NCBI RefSeq assembly: GCF_900130125.1
Contig: NZ_FQXY01000011.1
Span: 868,001-932,000, forward strand
Length of the DNA stretch: 64,000 bases
Direction: 5' to 3'
Origin: Bacteroides congonensis
Lineage (GTDB): Bacteria > Bacteroidota > Bacteroidia > Bacteroidales > Bacteroidaceae
The stretch's first letter is position 1. Each line of letters starts with the position of its first letter. The position numbers were made by a program, and so were the translations under genes. This document shows positions 1-10,633 of the stretch, piece by piece. A model generated the notes under the pieces. That model was not told the origin of the DNA. It made no database searches and saw only the letters and a list, made by a program, of their open reading frames with translations.

Positions 1-1031
1 TAAATTATTTCAAAATGCAGAATGAAACTCCTTCTCAAGAGGAAATGGCTGAGATATGGGGCAAAATTAAAGAAGGCATTGAAAAGAAAAAACAAAGAAG
101 GAAAAAGAAATATATACTTGTAACATTAGCTTCTGCTGCTGCATTTGTTGGCTGTATATGGGTGGGGGGTGAATGGTGTTCTTTAAATGATAAGCCGGAT
201 ATTTCCATAATAGCAGCCCAAATGTCAAATGAAACTATAGAAGGAGAGGATATCCGTTTAATTGTCTCTCAGGAAGAAGTTCTTCATGTGAAGAAAGGAG
301 CTACGGTAGCTTATTCACAAGATGGAATTGTGAGTGTGGATAAAGAAAAGGTTACTAAGAATACTACGGAAGACCTATACGACCAGATAATTGTTCCTAA
401 AGGTAAATATACCCGTTTGATTCTTGCTGACGGTTCTAGTTTGCATATTAATGCAGGTACAAAAGTGATTTATCCCAAGCTTTTTGAGAAAAAAAAGCGT
501 GAAATCTTTGTAGATGGGGAGATTTTTATTGATGTAAAACGGGATGAGTCTGCTCCTTTTATTGTGAAAACGGCACAATTTGAAGTACAGGTATTGGGAA
601 CTGCTTTTGATATAAAGGCTTATAGTAACACATTCGAAAATGCAGAAGTGGTCTTACTGCGTGGCAAAGTAAATGTGAAAAGCAAATCGGGTAAAGAGAT
701 GTCTCTTTCTCCTGATGACAAAGCCGTAATTTTATCTGACGGATTGATTGAAAAATCTTCGGTAGATGCAGAAGAATATACACTTTGGACTAAAGGTATA
801 TTGTCTTTGAATAATGATCCGTTGGATGTAATCCTGGCAAAATTGAGCAGATATTATGGAGTTGATATTCATTGTACGGATAAGATTTCGGATATAAAAA
901 TAGCGGGTAAAATAGACTTGGAATGTGGAATAGATGAAGCACTGAAAAGAATATCCGTTACAGGGAGATTCTCTTTTTCAAAACAGGAGAACGTTTATAT
1001 GTTAAAGCCTCTAGAGACAATTGTACAATAA
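1..1031 (+). CDS. FecR-family anti-sigma factor, 5' end cut by window edge
   Basis: This is an inner-membrane anti-sigma factor that would hold an ECF sigma factor and relay a signal from the SusC-type receptor encoded next to it. Counting from the first ATG (position 15), a single membrane segment lies at residues 33-52, a FecR domain at about 120-240, and a C-terminal DUF4974/STN-like domain at about 265-330. The frame stays open upstream of that ATG to the window edge, and only about 30 residues precede the membrane segment, far fewer than the usual 80-100 that form the sigma-binding part. The true start and the sigma gene therefore lie outside the window. The downstream susC is 150 bp away across a hairpin. 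Confidence 0.9.
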   Translation, partial: NYFKMQNETPSQEEMAEIWGKIKEGIEKKKQRRKKKYILVTLASAAAFVGCIWVGGEWCSLNDKPDISIIAAQMSNETIEGEDIRLIVSQEEVLHVKKGATVAYSQDGIVSVDKEKVTKNTTEDLYDQIIVPKGKYTRLILADGSSLHINAGTKVIYPKLFEKKKREIFVDGEIFIDVKRDESAPFIVKTAQFEVQVLGTAFDIKAYSNTFENAEVVLLRGKVNVKSKSGKEMSLSPDDKAVILSDGLIEKSSVDAEEYTLWTKGILSLNNDPLDVILAKLSRYYGVDIHCTDKISDIKIAGKIDLECGIDEALKRISVTGRFSFSKQENVYMLKPLETIVQ

Positions 1032-1102
1032 AATCTGAAACTGAATGTTTAATCTTAAAAAAGGAATACATATGATAACATGAAAACTTTGTTTAATTAA
1101 AA

Positions 1103-1133
1103 ATCCGGGCAATACCGCAAATATTGCCCGGAT
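1103..1133 (+). terminator. Perfect 12-bp hairpin between fecR and susC
   Basis: Bases 1103-1114 are exactly complementary to 1122-1133, with a 7-base loop. No U-tract follows, so it could be a weak terminator, an attenuator or an mRNA-stabilising element separating low fecR from high susC expression. The second susC in the window also has a hairpin in the same position. Confidence 0.6.
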
Positions 1134-1180
1134 CAAGTGAAAAACACCAGATTCTGGTATTATATCAATCTTACAAAATT

Positions 1181-4100
1181 ATGGAAATAAAGTTGAAAAA
1201 CACAATCATAATGAATCGATTAACGAAAATTATGTTTGTACTGGGATTCTTATTGACTTCTGTATGGAGCTATTCGAGTAATTCCCTATACGCACAAAAT
1301 CAAAAATTCACTTTTGAATTTAAACAAACTTCTATTAAAGCGATTTTTCAGTATATTGAAAAACATAGTGAATTTATTTTTATGTATCGTACAGATCTAC
1401 TTGATACATCTAAAAAAGTATCTGTAAAAGTAGAGAAGCAGAGTGTGGAGCAAATTCTTGGGCAGGTACTGAAAGGAACGGCTATCACTTATGAGATAAA
1501 TGACCGTCAGATTATTCTGAAAAAAAGTGCAGGCGAACAAAAAGCAGTTCCGCAACAAGCCAAACAGAAACAACTGATCCAGGGGCTTGTCAGGGATGAG
1601 AAAGGAGAAGTGATTATTGGAGCGACGGTTCAAGTAAAGAATATGGGAATCGGTACGGCTACCAACATGGACGGGAAATTCACGATTGCCGCTGACGATC
1701 CGGGAATATTAGTTGTTTCATACGTTGGTATGACAACTAAGGAAATAAAGCTCCAAAAAGGAACTTCATATTATAGTATTACTTTGGAGCCTAATGCAAT
1801 GTTGGATGAAGTTGTGATAAATGCCGGTATTATTTCAAGAAATAAACTGGGTTTTACGGGCTCATATACCACTGTCAGTCAAGAGGAATTAAAATCCGTA
1901 GGTGGTATAAACCTGGTTCAGGCATTAAAGTCCCTAGATCCATCCTTTGTAATAATGGATAACAATCTGGCAGGTTCAGACCCTAACAACATGGCTACAA
2001 TCACCATGCGCGGCGGTACTACCGTTGACTTCAAAACGGACATCGACGATTACAGTGCCAACTCCAATCAGCCTTTGTATATCTTGGACGGGTTTGAAAC
2101 TACACTTGAAACCATTAATGACTTGGACATTAACCGCATAGAATCCATTACTTTACTAAAAGACGCCGGTTCTACCGCTATCTACGGTGCGAAAGGTGCC
2201 AATGGTGTAGTGGTAGTAGAAACCTTAAAGCCTAAAGAAGGTGAATTGATGGCCAATTATAGCGCAAATTTCCAACTTGCAATAGCCGATCTCAGTGCAT
2301 ACAGTATGATGAATGCAGAGGAAAAACTAGAGTTTGAAGCATTGGCCGGACGTTATGGAGATTTGAATGATTTCCTGAATAACAGCAGCAATATCAAACT
2401 TTATAATGATAATCTGGTACGCTTGGCACAGGGCATAGACACTTATTGGCTTAAAGTACCCATACGGACTGCATTCACACATGACCACTCTTTAAATATC
2501 TCTGGTGGTTCCAAATCTATTTTATACCAGATAGGTGTTAATTACAGAAAAGTAGAAGGAGTCATGAAAGGCTCCGACCGTGAATCATTCGGTGGAAACG
2601 TACGGGTAAGCTATCGTACCGGTAGAGTAAATATCGCCAACAACTTGACCGTGGGCATTACCAATTCGGATAACGGTAACTGGGGCTCTTTCCAGTCCTT
2701 TGCCAATGCGAATCCGTATTTTAGAATGCAAAATGACGACGGAAGCATTCCAATGATGTTGGATGAGATTAAAATCATGAACGGTCAGACCGATACCCAT
2801 TCAGCTTCTGCTGTCAACCCTTATTATAATGCGATGCTTTTTGGGTATAACAATAGCGGTTCTTTCAACTTAACTAATAATACCTCATTCGACTGGTTTA
2901 TAAACGATCAATGGAGATGGCAGGCATCGTTAAGTCTTTTTACAACCAAAGCGGACTCGGAATCATTCAAAGATCCGCGTCACAGTGATTATAGAGATCA
3001 AACCGATTATACGAAAAAAGGAAATTATAATAGTTCGTACAATTCGGACTGGGGATATCGTGCCAATACTAGCATCAGCTACGGGCAATCGTTTCTGAAG
3101 TCACACAACCTGACTTTTATAGGAAGAGCTGCCATAGAAGAAATGAATAAAAACGGTAAGAACTTCTCAGCGACCGGTTTTCCCGAAGGAGTGATGGGTA
3201 TTCCAAGTTATGCTACCGGTTATCCGGAAAACGGCAAACCCGGATATAACATAAGAAAGAACAGATCGGCTTCTTTCTTGTTGGCATTCAACTACAATTA
3301 TAAGTATCGCTACCTCTTTGACTTCAACTACAATTTAGACGGGGCAAACTCTTTTGGGAAAAACAAGAAATTTCAGGATTTCTGGTCTGTAGGATTGGGA
3401 TGGAATATACACAAGGAAGCTTTTGCGGAAAGTTGGAAATGGTTGCAGGAATTCAAACTTAGAACGACGTATGGAATCAACGGTAACCAGAATGTAAGTA
3501 ATGTAAATGAAGATGTTTACCAATACTATCCCGGCAATGATGTTTTCGGCTTGGCTTCTTATTTGAGCCAATATGCTAATCCCGACCTGAAATGGCAGAT
3601 TGCCAAGAAATTCTCGGCAGGCTTGAACTTTACAACGATCAACAACCGTTTGAATGTTACATTTGATGTGTATAAGACAAAAACAAATCCTTTGGTAGTT
3701 AGTCTGGCACAACGCCCGTCTACTGGTGTGGGAAGTCTTCCTATCAACGTAGGCTTTCTGGATACGAAAGGAATGGAGTTTAAAATCAATTATAACATCA
3801 TCCGAAATACAAAAGAACGGATTTTCCTACGCGTTGGATTAACCGGTTCGACAACATCTTCCAAGTATGGCAATTTTGATAATAAACTGGCAGAACTGAA
3901 CCGGGCATATCAAAGAGCTTCTGAAGAAGAAGGAACAAACGCCAGTCAGAACATCAATTCACTGCTCCAATATGAAGATGGACAAAGTCCTTCCACCCTA
4001 TGGGCGGTACGTTCGTTAGGAATTGATCCCGCCACCGGAAATGAAATATTCTTAACTAAAGATGGTAAGCCTACATTCACTTATAATGCGGACGACCGTG

Positions 4101-4588
4101 TGCCTATTGCAAATAGTAATCCGGATATTCAGGGAGTCTTCAATACAAGCTTCACATATAAAAGATTGGAAGTTTCTATGTTCTTCCGTTACAAATTGGG
4201 TGCTTACAACTTCAACAGGGCTCTGTATCAAAAAGTGGAAAATATAGGAAAGACCTCTTTGGTATATAATCAAGACCGTCGTGCCTTGTATGACCGCTGG
4301 AAACAACCCGGAGACATTGCCCAATTTAAGAATATCGTGGCAGGTTCTACTCCCAATACGCCGGTTTCATCCCGTTTCATACAAAAAGACAATCAATTTC
4401 GGGGAGAAAGCTTTAAAATCTCCTACGATTTCACCAAAGACAAGTGGATCAAGAAACTGTATCTCAAAGATTTCAGAGTCCATTTTTCCATGCAGGAGTT
4501 ATTCGTGATAAGTTCTATGAAGCAGGAACGTGGATTGGATTATCCTTTCCAACGATCATTTTCGGCAGGTATCAGTGCAAGATTTTAA
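1181..4588 (+). CDS. SusC-like TonB-dependent receptor with STN domain
   Basis: This outer-membrane TonB-dependent transporter imports an oligosaccharide or similar ligand captured by the SusD partner. After a signal peptide come an STN signalling domain (about residues 35-105), a CarboxypepD_reg-like domain (about 130-190), a plug and a C-terminal barrel ending in an aromatic/Phe terminus (SARF). The STN domain fits regulation through the upstream FecR. The frame also has an upstream TTG at 1124, but that lies inside the hairpin; ATG 1181 is used here and ATG 1211 is an equally good choice. The post-regulatory motif is VVINAG rather than the common VVVGYG. susD follows after 20 bp. Confidence 0.93.
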   Translation: MEIKLKNTIIMNRLTKIMFVLGFLLTSVWSYSSNSLYAQNQKFTFEFKQTSIKAIFQYIEKHSEFIFMYRTDLLDTSKKVSVKVEKQSVEQILGQVLKGTAITYEINDRQIILKKSAGEQKAVPQQAKQKQLIQGLVRDEKGEVIIGATVQVKNMGIGTATNMDGKFTIAADDPGILVVSYVGMTTKEIKLQKGTSYYSITLEPNAMLDEVVINAGIISRNKLGFTGSYTTVSQEELKSVGGINLVQALKSLDPSFVIMDNNLAGSDPNNMATITMRGGTTVDFKTDIDDYSANSNQPLYILDGFETTLETINDLDINRIESITLLKDAGSTAIYGAKGANGVVVVETLKPKEGELMANYSANFQLAIADLSAYSMMNAEEKLEFEALAGRYGDLNDFLNNSSNIKLYNDNLVRLAQGIDTYWLKVPIRTAFTHDHSLNISGGSKSILYQIGVNYRKVEGVMKGSDRESFGGNVRVSYRTGRVNIANNLTVGITNSDNGNWGSFQSFANANPYFRMQNDDGSIPMMLDEIKIMNGQTDTHSASAVNPYYNAMLFGYNNSGSFNLTNNTSFDWFINDQWRWQASLSLFTTKADSESFKDPRHSDYRDQTDYTKKGNYNSSYNSDWGYRANTSISYGQSFLKSHNLTFIGRAAIEEMNKNGKNFSATGFPEGVMGIPSYATGYPENGKPGYNIRKNRSASFLLAFNYNYKYRYLFDFNYNLDGANSFGKNKKFQDFWSVGLGWNIHKEAFAESWKWLQEFKLRTTYGINGNQNVSNVNEDVYQYYPGNDVFGLASYLSQYANPDLKWQIAKKFSAGLNFTTINNRLNVTFDVYKTKTNPLVVSLAQRPSTGVGSLPINVGFLDTKGMEFKINYNIIRNTKERIFLRVGLTGSTTSSKYGNFDNKLAELNRAYQRASEEEGTNASQNINSLLQYEDGQSPSTLWAVRSLGIDPATGNEIFLTKDGKPTFTYNADDRVPIANSNPDIQGVFNTSFTYKRLEVSMFFRYKLGAYNFNRALYQKVENIGKTSLVYNQDRRALYDRWKQPGDIAQFKNIVAGSTPNTPVSSRFIQKDNQFRGESFKISYDFTKDKWIKKLYLKDFRVHFSMQELFVISSMKQERGLDYPFQRSFSAGISARF

Positions 4589-4608
4589 TTTAAACAAATG
4601 AAAGAAAA

Positions 4609-6216
4609 ATGAAAGCAATCAAATATAATCTCATTCTATTGCTGGGTATGCTGTTTGCAAGTTGTAACGATTGGCTTGATATAGCACAATTGGGAAATGA
4701 GACAGAAAAGACCCAGTTTACTACGCTCGAAGGTACGGAGAGAGTACTGAATGGTTTTTACCGTGAAATGATGTCTTCCAATTTGTACGGTGCTTATTTA
4801 AGTCAGACCGCTATCGAAGCTATGGCCAATCGTTTTGTTTATAATGACAGGGGAATCAATACCTCTGAAAATGCGGCTACGATGATTGAAGAATTGAGCA
4901 ACCACAGATACACAGAAGCCAATATCGAATCTGTTTTCAGCGCTATATGGAAAAGTGGATACACGTTGTCTTTCAGAATAAACAATTACTTTAAATCAAT
5001 CGCAGAGATGAATCTTCCGATAGATACGGACAAAAAGAATATTCTTTTAGGAGAAGCTTATGCAATCCGCGCATATATTCATTTTGATTTATTCAGAATC
5101 TTCGGCAAAACTTATGAACCGAAAAACTTGCAGGAAGAGCGGTTGCCTTATAATGATTTGGATTTTACTGACAAATCAGAAGAAATAGTCAATAAATTGT
5201 ATTCTTTACGGGAAGAAACCACAGAGAACTTCTTTAAGAAACTGCTGAAAGATATTCGGACAGCAGAAAGCCTGTTGGAAAAATCAGATCCTATATTAAC
5301 CAATCCTGATGCTGTCACGGCGGATTTGGTAATCGATGATTTTTATATGAATAGAAACCGCAGGATGAACTACTATGCCGTATTTGCGCTTAAGGCCAGA
5401 GTATTGCAATATATGGGTAATACCGAAGAAGCGGCTGCGGCTGCCGAAGAAGTACTTAAGGCGGTAGGAGAAGGAAAACCATTCCAATGGCATACAGCTT
5501 TGCGTGAAGCTGACTATACATTCTTTTCAGAAGTGATATTTGGAATCCACTACTTAAATATGTACACAGACGGAAATAGCCGTTACTATGGGTCAAAAGT
5601 TTTAAGCGGGTATTTTGTTTCCCAACAGATGCTGAATAATTATATGTTTGCCAAACCTTCCGGGCATGATAATCCGGATGTGGCACTCGGTGATTTCAGA
5701 AGAGAGTGCTGGACGGAAAATAACGGAACTGACGTAGGGACAGGTACCAACATATTTGGCGAAGGGAGTGGAGTAACCAAGGTCTTTGTCCAAAAACGCT
5801 TTAAAGAGCCGGCAAACTCAACAACACAATCGAAAGCATATCAACAGCCCCTTATCCGTTTGGCAGAGATGTTTTATATTATTGCCGAAGCTAAAGTTGA
5901 AGCCGGGCTTTACGATGATGCCGTAGCAATGTTCAATGAACATATGGAACGCAGAATGGTCAATGAAATCTATCGTTTCGGTCATACCAACAACCCAATC
6001 GATACCAGTGATCCCGAAATTAAAAATGCTTTAATGGATTTTATCCGGAAAGAATATTACTGTGAATTTGCCGGGGAAGGACAATTGTTTTTCTTCAACA
6101 AAAGGCGACAACAGAATACATTCTGTGATTCGAATACCGCAAATTCAATGTTGCAAATTCAGGATAAAGAAAAAGCGTACATCATAGACATACCGATTAT
6201 AGAAACTAACATTTAG
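4609..6216 (+). CDS. SusD/RagB-like outer-membrane lipoprotein
   Basis: This surface lipoprotein binds the glycan ligand and caps the SusC channel. A lipobox ends at Cys19 (LFASC), followed by SusD-typical N-terminal text (NDWLDI) and TPR-like helices. A conserved C-terminal stretch has an IRKEYYCEFAGEGQ-like motif that corresponds to the SusD 'RRxEFxxEGxR' region. Its length of 535 residues is normal for the family. It is the second gene of the susCD pair, 20 bp behind susC and 4 bp before the next gene. Confidence 0.92.
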   Translation: MKAIKYNLILLLGMLFASCNDWLDIAQLGNETEKTQFTTLEGTERVLNGFYREMMSSNLYGAYLSQTAIEAMANRFVYNDRGINTSENAATMIEELSNHRYTEANIESVFSAIWKSGYTLSFRINNYFKSIAEMNLPIDTDKKNILLGEAYAIRAYIHFDLFRIFGKTYEPKNLQEERLPYNDLDFTDKSEEIVNKLYSLREETTENFFKKLLKDIRTAESLLEKSDPILTNPDAVTADLVIDDFYMNRNRRMNYYAVFALKARVLQYMGNTEEAAAAAEEVLKAVGEGKPFQWHTALREADYTFFSEVIFGIHYLNMYTDGNSRYYGSKVLSGYFVSQQMLNNYMFAKPSGHDNPDVALGDFRRECWTENNGTDVGTGTNIFGEGSGVTKVFVQKRFKEPANSTTQSKAYQQPLIRLAEMFYIIAEAKVEAGLYDDAVAMFNEHMERRMVNEIYRFGHTNNPIDTSDPEIKNALMDFIRKEYYCEFAGEGQLFFFNKRRQQNTFCDSNTANSMLQIQDKEKAYIIDIPIIETNI

Positions 6217-6220
6217 ATGC

Positions 6221-7102
6221 ATGATTATGAAGAAATATATAGTATTAAGTTTATTGGCTGCCTTTTTGATTGCATGCGAACATGAACAGGTGGTAAGCTA
6301 TTCTGTGCAGGATCGGGTCTACTTTAAACACGGAGATAATGGTAAAGTAGATTCTATGTATGTGAATTTAAAAGAGATGAATACCGTTGAATTTAAAGAA
6401 GACTCTATTGTTGATATTGAAATCTCATTATTGGGGGGGATTGCCGATATCGACCGTCCTATCAATGTGCAGCTTAAAGACACAGTCATTGCCGATGGAA
6501 AAAAATATATGGCAAAAAAAGGAGCCGATTTTATAATCAAGCAGGCATTTGTAGCAGCGGGAGCAAGTAAAGGTATCGTTCAAGTACAACTATTGAATTC
6601 CGGCAAATTGAAAAACAATGGGGATACACTGATTGCCTACCTTAAACTACTGGAAAATGATATGTTCCTTACAGATTATAACAGGCAAAAAGGAAATAGA
6701 GATAAAGAGATCAAAAATAGTACGGAATTCAGAGTCTTTTATTTTTCTTCAATAAATGTTCCGCCACGCATGTGGGAAGAATTCTATCATGAAAGTTCAA
6801 GAGTCGGAATGAAGGCTTATCTGGGAGAATATACCCCTCAGAAACTAGAAATATTTCTGGCAGCTACCGGACTGTCACTTGCTTCTTTAGAGTATACCCA
6901 AGAAGAACTGGATGCACAGCCCGATAAGGAGATTTACAAGAAAGCCGAAAGGATATTCAACAACAGATTTGGTGGAACAAAAATATTCGCCAGATGGAAA
7001 GCATTGGTGCAATTCTATTTACAAGATAATGAAGATAAATATCCGGAACCCATTCAATGGGGAGTTTGGTGGAATACACTTCATACACCGGCAGTAAATT
7101 AA
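6221..7102 (+). CDS. DUF4843 lipoprotein
   Basis: This secreted lipoprotein of unknown function belongs to the DUF4843 family, which is usually encoded directly after susD in this operon type. A lipobox ends at Cys19 (LIAC) from the first ATG; ATG 6227 is an alternative start. It has a beta-rich N-terminal part and a C-terminal helical segment with WGVWWNT near the end. It starts 4 bp after susD, so the two are co-translated. The role is probably surface ligand binding, but that is inference from context. Confidence 0.8.
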   Translation: MIMKKYIVLSLLAAFLIACEHEQVVSYSVQDRVYFKHGDNGKVDSMYVNLKEMNTVEFKEDSIVDIEISLLGGIADIDRPINVQLKDTVIADGKKYMAKKGADFIIKQAFVAAGASKGIVQVQLLNSGKLKNNGDTLIAYLKLLENDMFLTDYNRQKGNRDKEIKNSTEFRVFYFSSINVPPRMWEEFYHESSRVGMKAYLGEYTPQKLEIFLAATGLSLASLEYTQEELDAQPDKEIYKKAERIFNNRFGGTKIFARWKALVQFYLQDNEDKYPEPIQWGVWWNTLHTPAVN

Positions 7103-7135
7103 AAGTTTAAGGTAGATAAATAAATAAGAAGTAAT

Positions 7136-9046
7136 ATGGAAAAGAAATTTAATCTATTCAATACGAGTGTACTTCTGTTGAGTGTGCTCCTGTGTCTCTT
7201 TTCATGCAATGAAGACAAAGGGAGTTATGATTATTCGGAAATTAATGATATTGACATAGCAGAGTTTAAGGTGAAAGATGCCATCGGTGATTATATCAGC
7301 ATAGGAGAAAACGAGGAGTTTTACAATGTTACTGTAGAAGCGGGCGACAATCTGGTATTAATACCGGAATTAGCTTTCATATCAGACGATGAGGCGGATT
7401 ATTCATTCAAATGGTATGGTTATCTGCGAGGTAAGACCAAACCAGAAGACGCTCAAGTTATTTCTGAAGAGAAAGATTTTATGCACCCTATGGCGGAAGA
7501 ATGGGGTATGGAAACCACATCTCAATCGGGAGTCTATTCATTCACTTTTGAAGCAGTCAATAACCAAACCGGAGTCAAGAGAATATGGATGTTCAGGGTC
7601 AGCGTACATTCCCGTGCAAAATACGGATATGTGGCTCTATGTAAAAAAGAAAACGGATTTGATGTTGATGTAGTAGCTAAGAATGAATTGAAATATCATT
7701 TAGTGACTGATTTATTCAGCAGTATCAAGAATCTGGACCTTTCGGCCGAACCTTATGGTATCGAAGCGTTATGGGACATCACAGCACCCGAAGTAGGGCG
7801 GGATAATTACGCATTTTATGTATTGACGGACAAAATTACAACCCGGCTTGCTCCCGGTGATTATTCATATGATGACAAATATTCCATTTCATCCATAATA
7901 GAGCCATGGTCTCCGTTGGCCAATCAGAATGTAGTAGCCAAAAAAATAGTGGCGAGAGGTCCCAATACGGCAGGAATCCAGACGCGTGCTTATTTCCTGT
8001 ATAACGACGACTGGTATTTTCAAAACACGAGTGGTTCCTGGTATTATATCGATCAACCGATCAACCGTATGCTTGTATATAATGATGAAGGACAAATAAT
8101 CGAAACGAAGCATTACAAACCGGCTCCGTTCGTTGCTATGAATGCAAACAATACTAACGGTGTCAGCGTCTTGTACAATGAGACTGATAAGAAATTTGTC
8201 TTTCATAAGTTTAATAAGCCTGATAAACGTAACGATATCTTTTACACACAGGATATCAAAACTGAACTTAATGATAAAATGATGTTCACTGACGCGGAAG
8301 TGGCAGACCCTCACGAGAAATTGGTATATTTGGCTGATGACATCCGGAGCCGGACTTATAGTAGCACCTCTCACTCGGTAGTACAAGATAATTTTGCTAT
8401 TTTCCAAGGTTCCCAAGGGGACTATCGGGGTGTGCTGTTCAGAACAGACAATAACGGGGTGACAACAGCCGGATTCAGCAGGTTTTATTTCCCCTCTGTG
8501 TTGACGAATAAGAATATTAAAATCTGGTTTAAGAGAGCATTGACCCTATACTGTGTAACAGATGACAATACCATTTACAAATTTAAATTGCAGGGATTGA
8601 CAGTAAACAACCAGTTGCTGCCTCAAGGGAAAGGCGATGGCTTTTGGGATGCCGGGGGCAAGGGCAGCTATGAAGATGTAACCGGCAAATTCACAAAAGA
8701 CGGATATACAGAGGTTACTTGCATGAAATCTGTAGATGACCATAATCTTGGAAGTATGAATTCCTCATACTGGTTGAAAATACAACAATCACGAGGATCA
8801 AAATATGGAACAGTAATTGTCGGCACAGTGAATCCTAACTTGCCCAAGGGTAAAAATGGCAAAATGGAGTTTTTCCAATTTAATTATACGGAAAACGATC
8901 TGGTGCCTCGCTTGCTTCCTTTAGCCGGAACGGAAAATGAGAAGACCAATGTTTTCACTGGAGTAGGCGAAGTGATAGATGTGGTATATAAGGGTGGATT
9001 AATCACTCCGACAGTTAATGATTCGCAACCCGATCCACTCATTTAA
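7136..9046 (+). CDS. PKD-like family surface lipoprotein
   Basis: This is a large lipoprotein with a lipobox ending at Cys24 (LFSC), followed by the NEDKGSYDY start typical of Bacteroides 'PKD-like' lipoproteins. An Ig/PKD-like segment occupies about residues 60-165 and a repetitive beta-rich, propeller-like region makes up the rest. It sits in the common order susC-susD-DUF4843-PKD-like-TlpA and is probably a surface glycan-binding or ligand-delivery protein. No catalytic motif is seen. Confidence 0.75.
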   Translation: MEKKFNLFNTSVLLLSVLLCLFSCNEDKGSYDYSEINDIDIAEFKVKDAIGDYISIGENEEFYNVTVEAGDNLVLIPELAFISDDEADYSFKWYGYLRGKTKPEDAQVISEEKDFMHPMAEEWGMETTSQSGVYSFTFEAVNNQTGVKRIWMFRVSVHSRAKYGYVALCKKENGFDVDVVAKNELKYHLVTDLFSSIKNLDLSAEPYGIEALWDITAPEVGRDNYAFYVLTDKITTRLAPGDYSYDDKYSISSIIEPWSPLANQNVVAKKIVARGPNTAGIQTRAYFLYNDDWYFQNTSGSWYYIDQPINRMLVYNDEGQIIETKHYKPAPFVAMNANNTNGVSVLYNETDKKFVFHKFNKPDKRNDIFYTQDIKTELNDKMMFTDAEVADPHEKLVYLADDIRSRTYSSTSHSVVQDNFAIFQGSQGDYRGVLFRTDNNGVTTAGFSRFYFPSVLTNKNIKIWFKRALTLYCVTDDNTIYKFKLQGLTVNNQLLPQGKGDGFWDAGGKGSYEDVTGKFTKDGYTEVTCMKSVDDHNLGSMNSSYWLKIQQSRGSKYGTVIVGTVNPNLPKGKNGKMEFFQFNYTENDLVPRLLPLAGTENEKTNVFTGVGEVIDVVYKGGLITPTVNDSQPDPLI

Positions 9047-9058
9047 GGCTAAGGCACA

Positions 9059-9078
9059 GGATGCATACAGGTGCATCC
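9059..9078 (+). other. Small hairpin between PKD-like and TlpA genes
   Basis: GGATGCA at 9059-9065 pairs with TGCATCC at 9072-9078 around a 6-base loop. There is no U-tract. It could slow decay or modestly reduce read-through to the last gene of the operon. Confidence 0.35.
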
Positions 9079-9130
9079 GATTGAATGTGGATTCGATATA
9101 TGATAATATAATAGATAAAATGTTTTGAAT

Positions 9131-10495
9131 ATGAAAAGAAGTCTTCTGTGTTTTGCACTTTTTGTGCTCACTTTTTCAGTGAGCGCACAAATATCTTCCA
9201 CTGTGGAAGGAGTTTGGGAAAAAGGCAAATCTAAAAATATCAAATTATTTGCCATTGAAAACAGTAATTATAAAGAAGTGGCATCCTCTAGGGTGGATGA
9301 AAACGGTTGGTTTATTTTAGCCTTTTATCCCGCTAAGGAAGGATTTTATATACTTGATAATTACAACTTTTATTTTAAGCCGGGTGATAAGCTTTCTGTG
9401 AAGATAACCGATGGAAGTTATGAATTGACAGGCAAAAATACACCGGAGAATAAGGAACTTTCCAATTGGGAACAACTCACCACCCCTCTGAAAGAGATGC
9501 GGAAGCGTTCGCGTGCTACATACCTTGATTTCTTTCCTTTACTCGAAAAAACAGAAAAGGAGATGAATTATAAAATAAGCACTCCGAACAAGGTGTTTAA
9601 CAATACATTCATCAAGTATAGGGAGTTGAATCTTCTTGATATTGCTATGAACTTTTTATTTGCTCCTCGCACGGCACATCCCCGAAAAGAGGATTTCCCG
9701 GATTATTTCAGGAAAATAGACTTAAAGAAGATGTTGGCTGATCCTTTTGTTTTGGATTACCCACATGGCTTGTCACTTGTGGGGCGAAGTAAAATTCTTC
9801 CGGTATGGACAGGAGAAAGCAAGAATATAAAAACAGGGAATGACCTTACAGCTTCTCCCGAAGCCGGCATTATTGATAATGAAGAACTGATGAATGCGGC
9901 AGACCCGATAGTCAGGGCCGAATTGGTCTTATTGTATGCCAAAAATAAGAAAGTGCTGGTCGTATTTGACCAATATGCCGATTTATATAGCAAATACCTT
10001 ACGACAGACAAGCAAAGACAGAGACTCAAAGAGCAAAGATTCTCACTCATAAAAAATACCAAAGGAGATCCTGCGATAGATTTCACTTTTGCAGACGCGA
10101 ACGGAAAACCTCATGCTCTGTCTGATTTCAAAGGGAAAGTAGTTTATGTGGATGTGTGGGCTACGTGGTGCGGTCCATGCCAAAAAGAAATGCCTCACTT
10201 AAAGAAGCTGGAAGCTGAATATAACAACAATGCCAATATTGTATTTATCGGTGTCAGTGTAGACAAAGGCAAAGACATGCAAAAATGGAAAGAGTTTCTC
10301 GTACGGGAAAAGCTACCGGGGATTCAGATATTTGCAGGCGACGAAGCTTCTGAAAAGTTGATGAAACCTTATAAAATCAGTGGTATTCCGCGCTTCATTT
10401 TAGTAGATAAGAATGGAAATCTGATTTCTGCCAATGCTCCCCGCCCATCTTCTCCGGACATTAGGGCAGTACTGAATGATGCACTTAAAAAGTAA
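9131..10495 (+). CDS. TlpA-like thioredoxin-fold protein (thiol:disulfide family)
   Basis: This exported protein has a C-terminal TlpA/AhpC-TSA thioredoxin domain (about residues 315-454) with the active-site motif WATWCGPC, cysteines at 347 and 350, and the cis-Pro motif GIPRF. The N-terminal 300 residues hold a DUF4369-like beta domain and helices. The signal peptide ends at VSAQ. ATG 9131 is used because the frame extension to 9125 starts with TTG. As last gene of the susCD operon it may keep exported partners reduced or act on disulfide-rich ligands; the role in this operon type is not established. Confidence 0.85.
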   Translation: MKRSLLCFALFVLTFSVSAQISSTVEGVWEKGKSKNIKLFAIENSNYKEVASSRVDENGWFILAFYPAKEGFYILDNYNFYFKPGDKLSVKITDGSYELTGKNTPENKELSNWEQLTTPLKEMRKRSRATYLDFFPLLEKTEKEMNYKISTPNKVFNNTFIKYRELNLLDIAMNFLFAPRTAHPRKEDFPDYFRKIDLKKMLADPFVLDYPHGLSLVGRSKILPVWTGESKNIKTGNDLTASPEAGIIDNEELMNAADPIVRAELVLLYAKNKKVLVVFDQYADLYSKYLTTDKQRQRLKEQRFSLIKNTKGDPAIDFTFADANGKPHALSDFKGKVVYVDVWATWCGPCQKEMPHLKKLEAEYNNNANIVFIGVSVDKGKDMQKWKEFLVREKLPGIQIFAGDEASEKLMKPYKISGIPRFILVDKNGNLISANAPRPSSPDIRAVLNDALKK

Positions 10496-10633
10496 GTTAT
10501 GGCTATGATGAAGAAGTTCGTTTAATAAAAAGATAACTCCGAATGTACTTACATTGTATATTAATTGCTTTCTATTTTCACAGATAAAGCATAACTTTAC
10601 AGGGTGATTTAATTCTGAAAAACATTCTATTAT

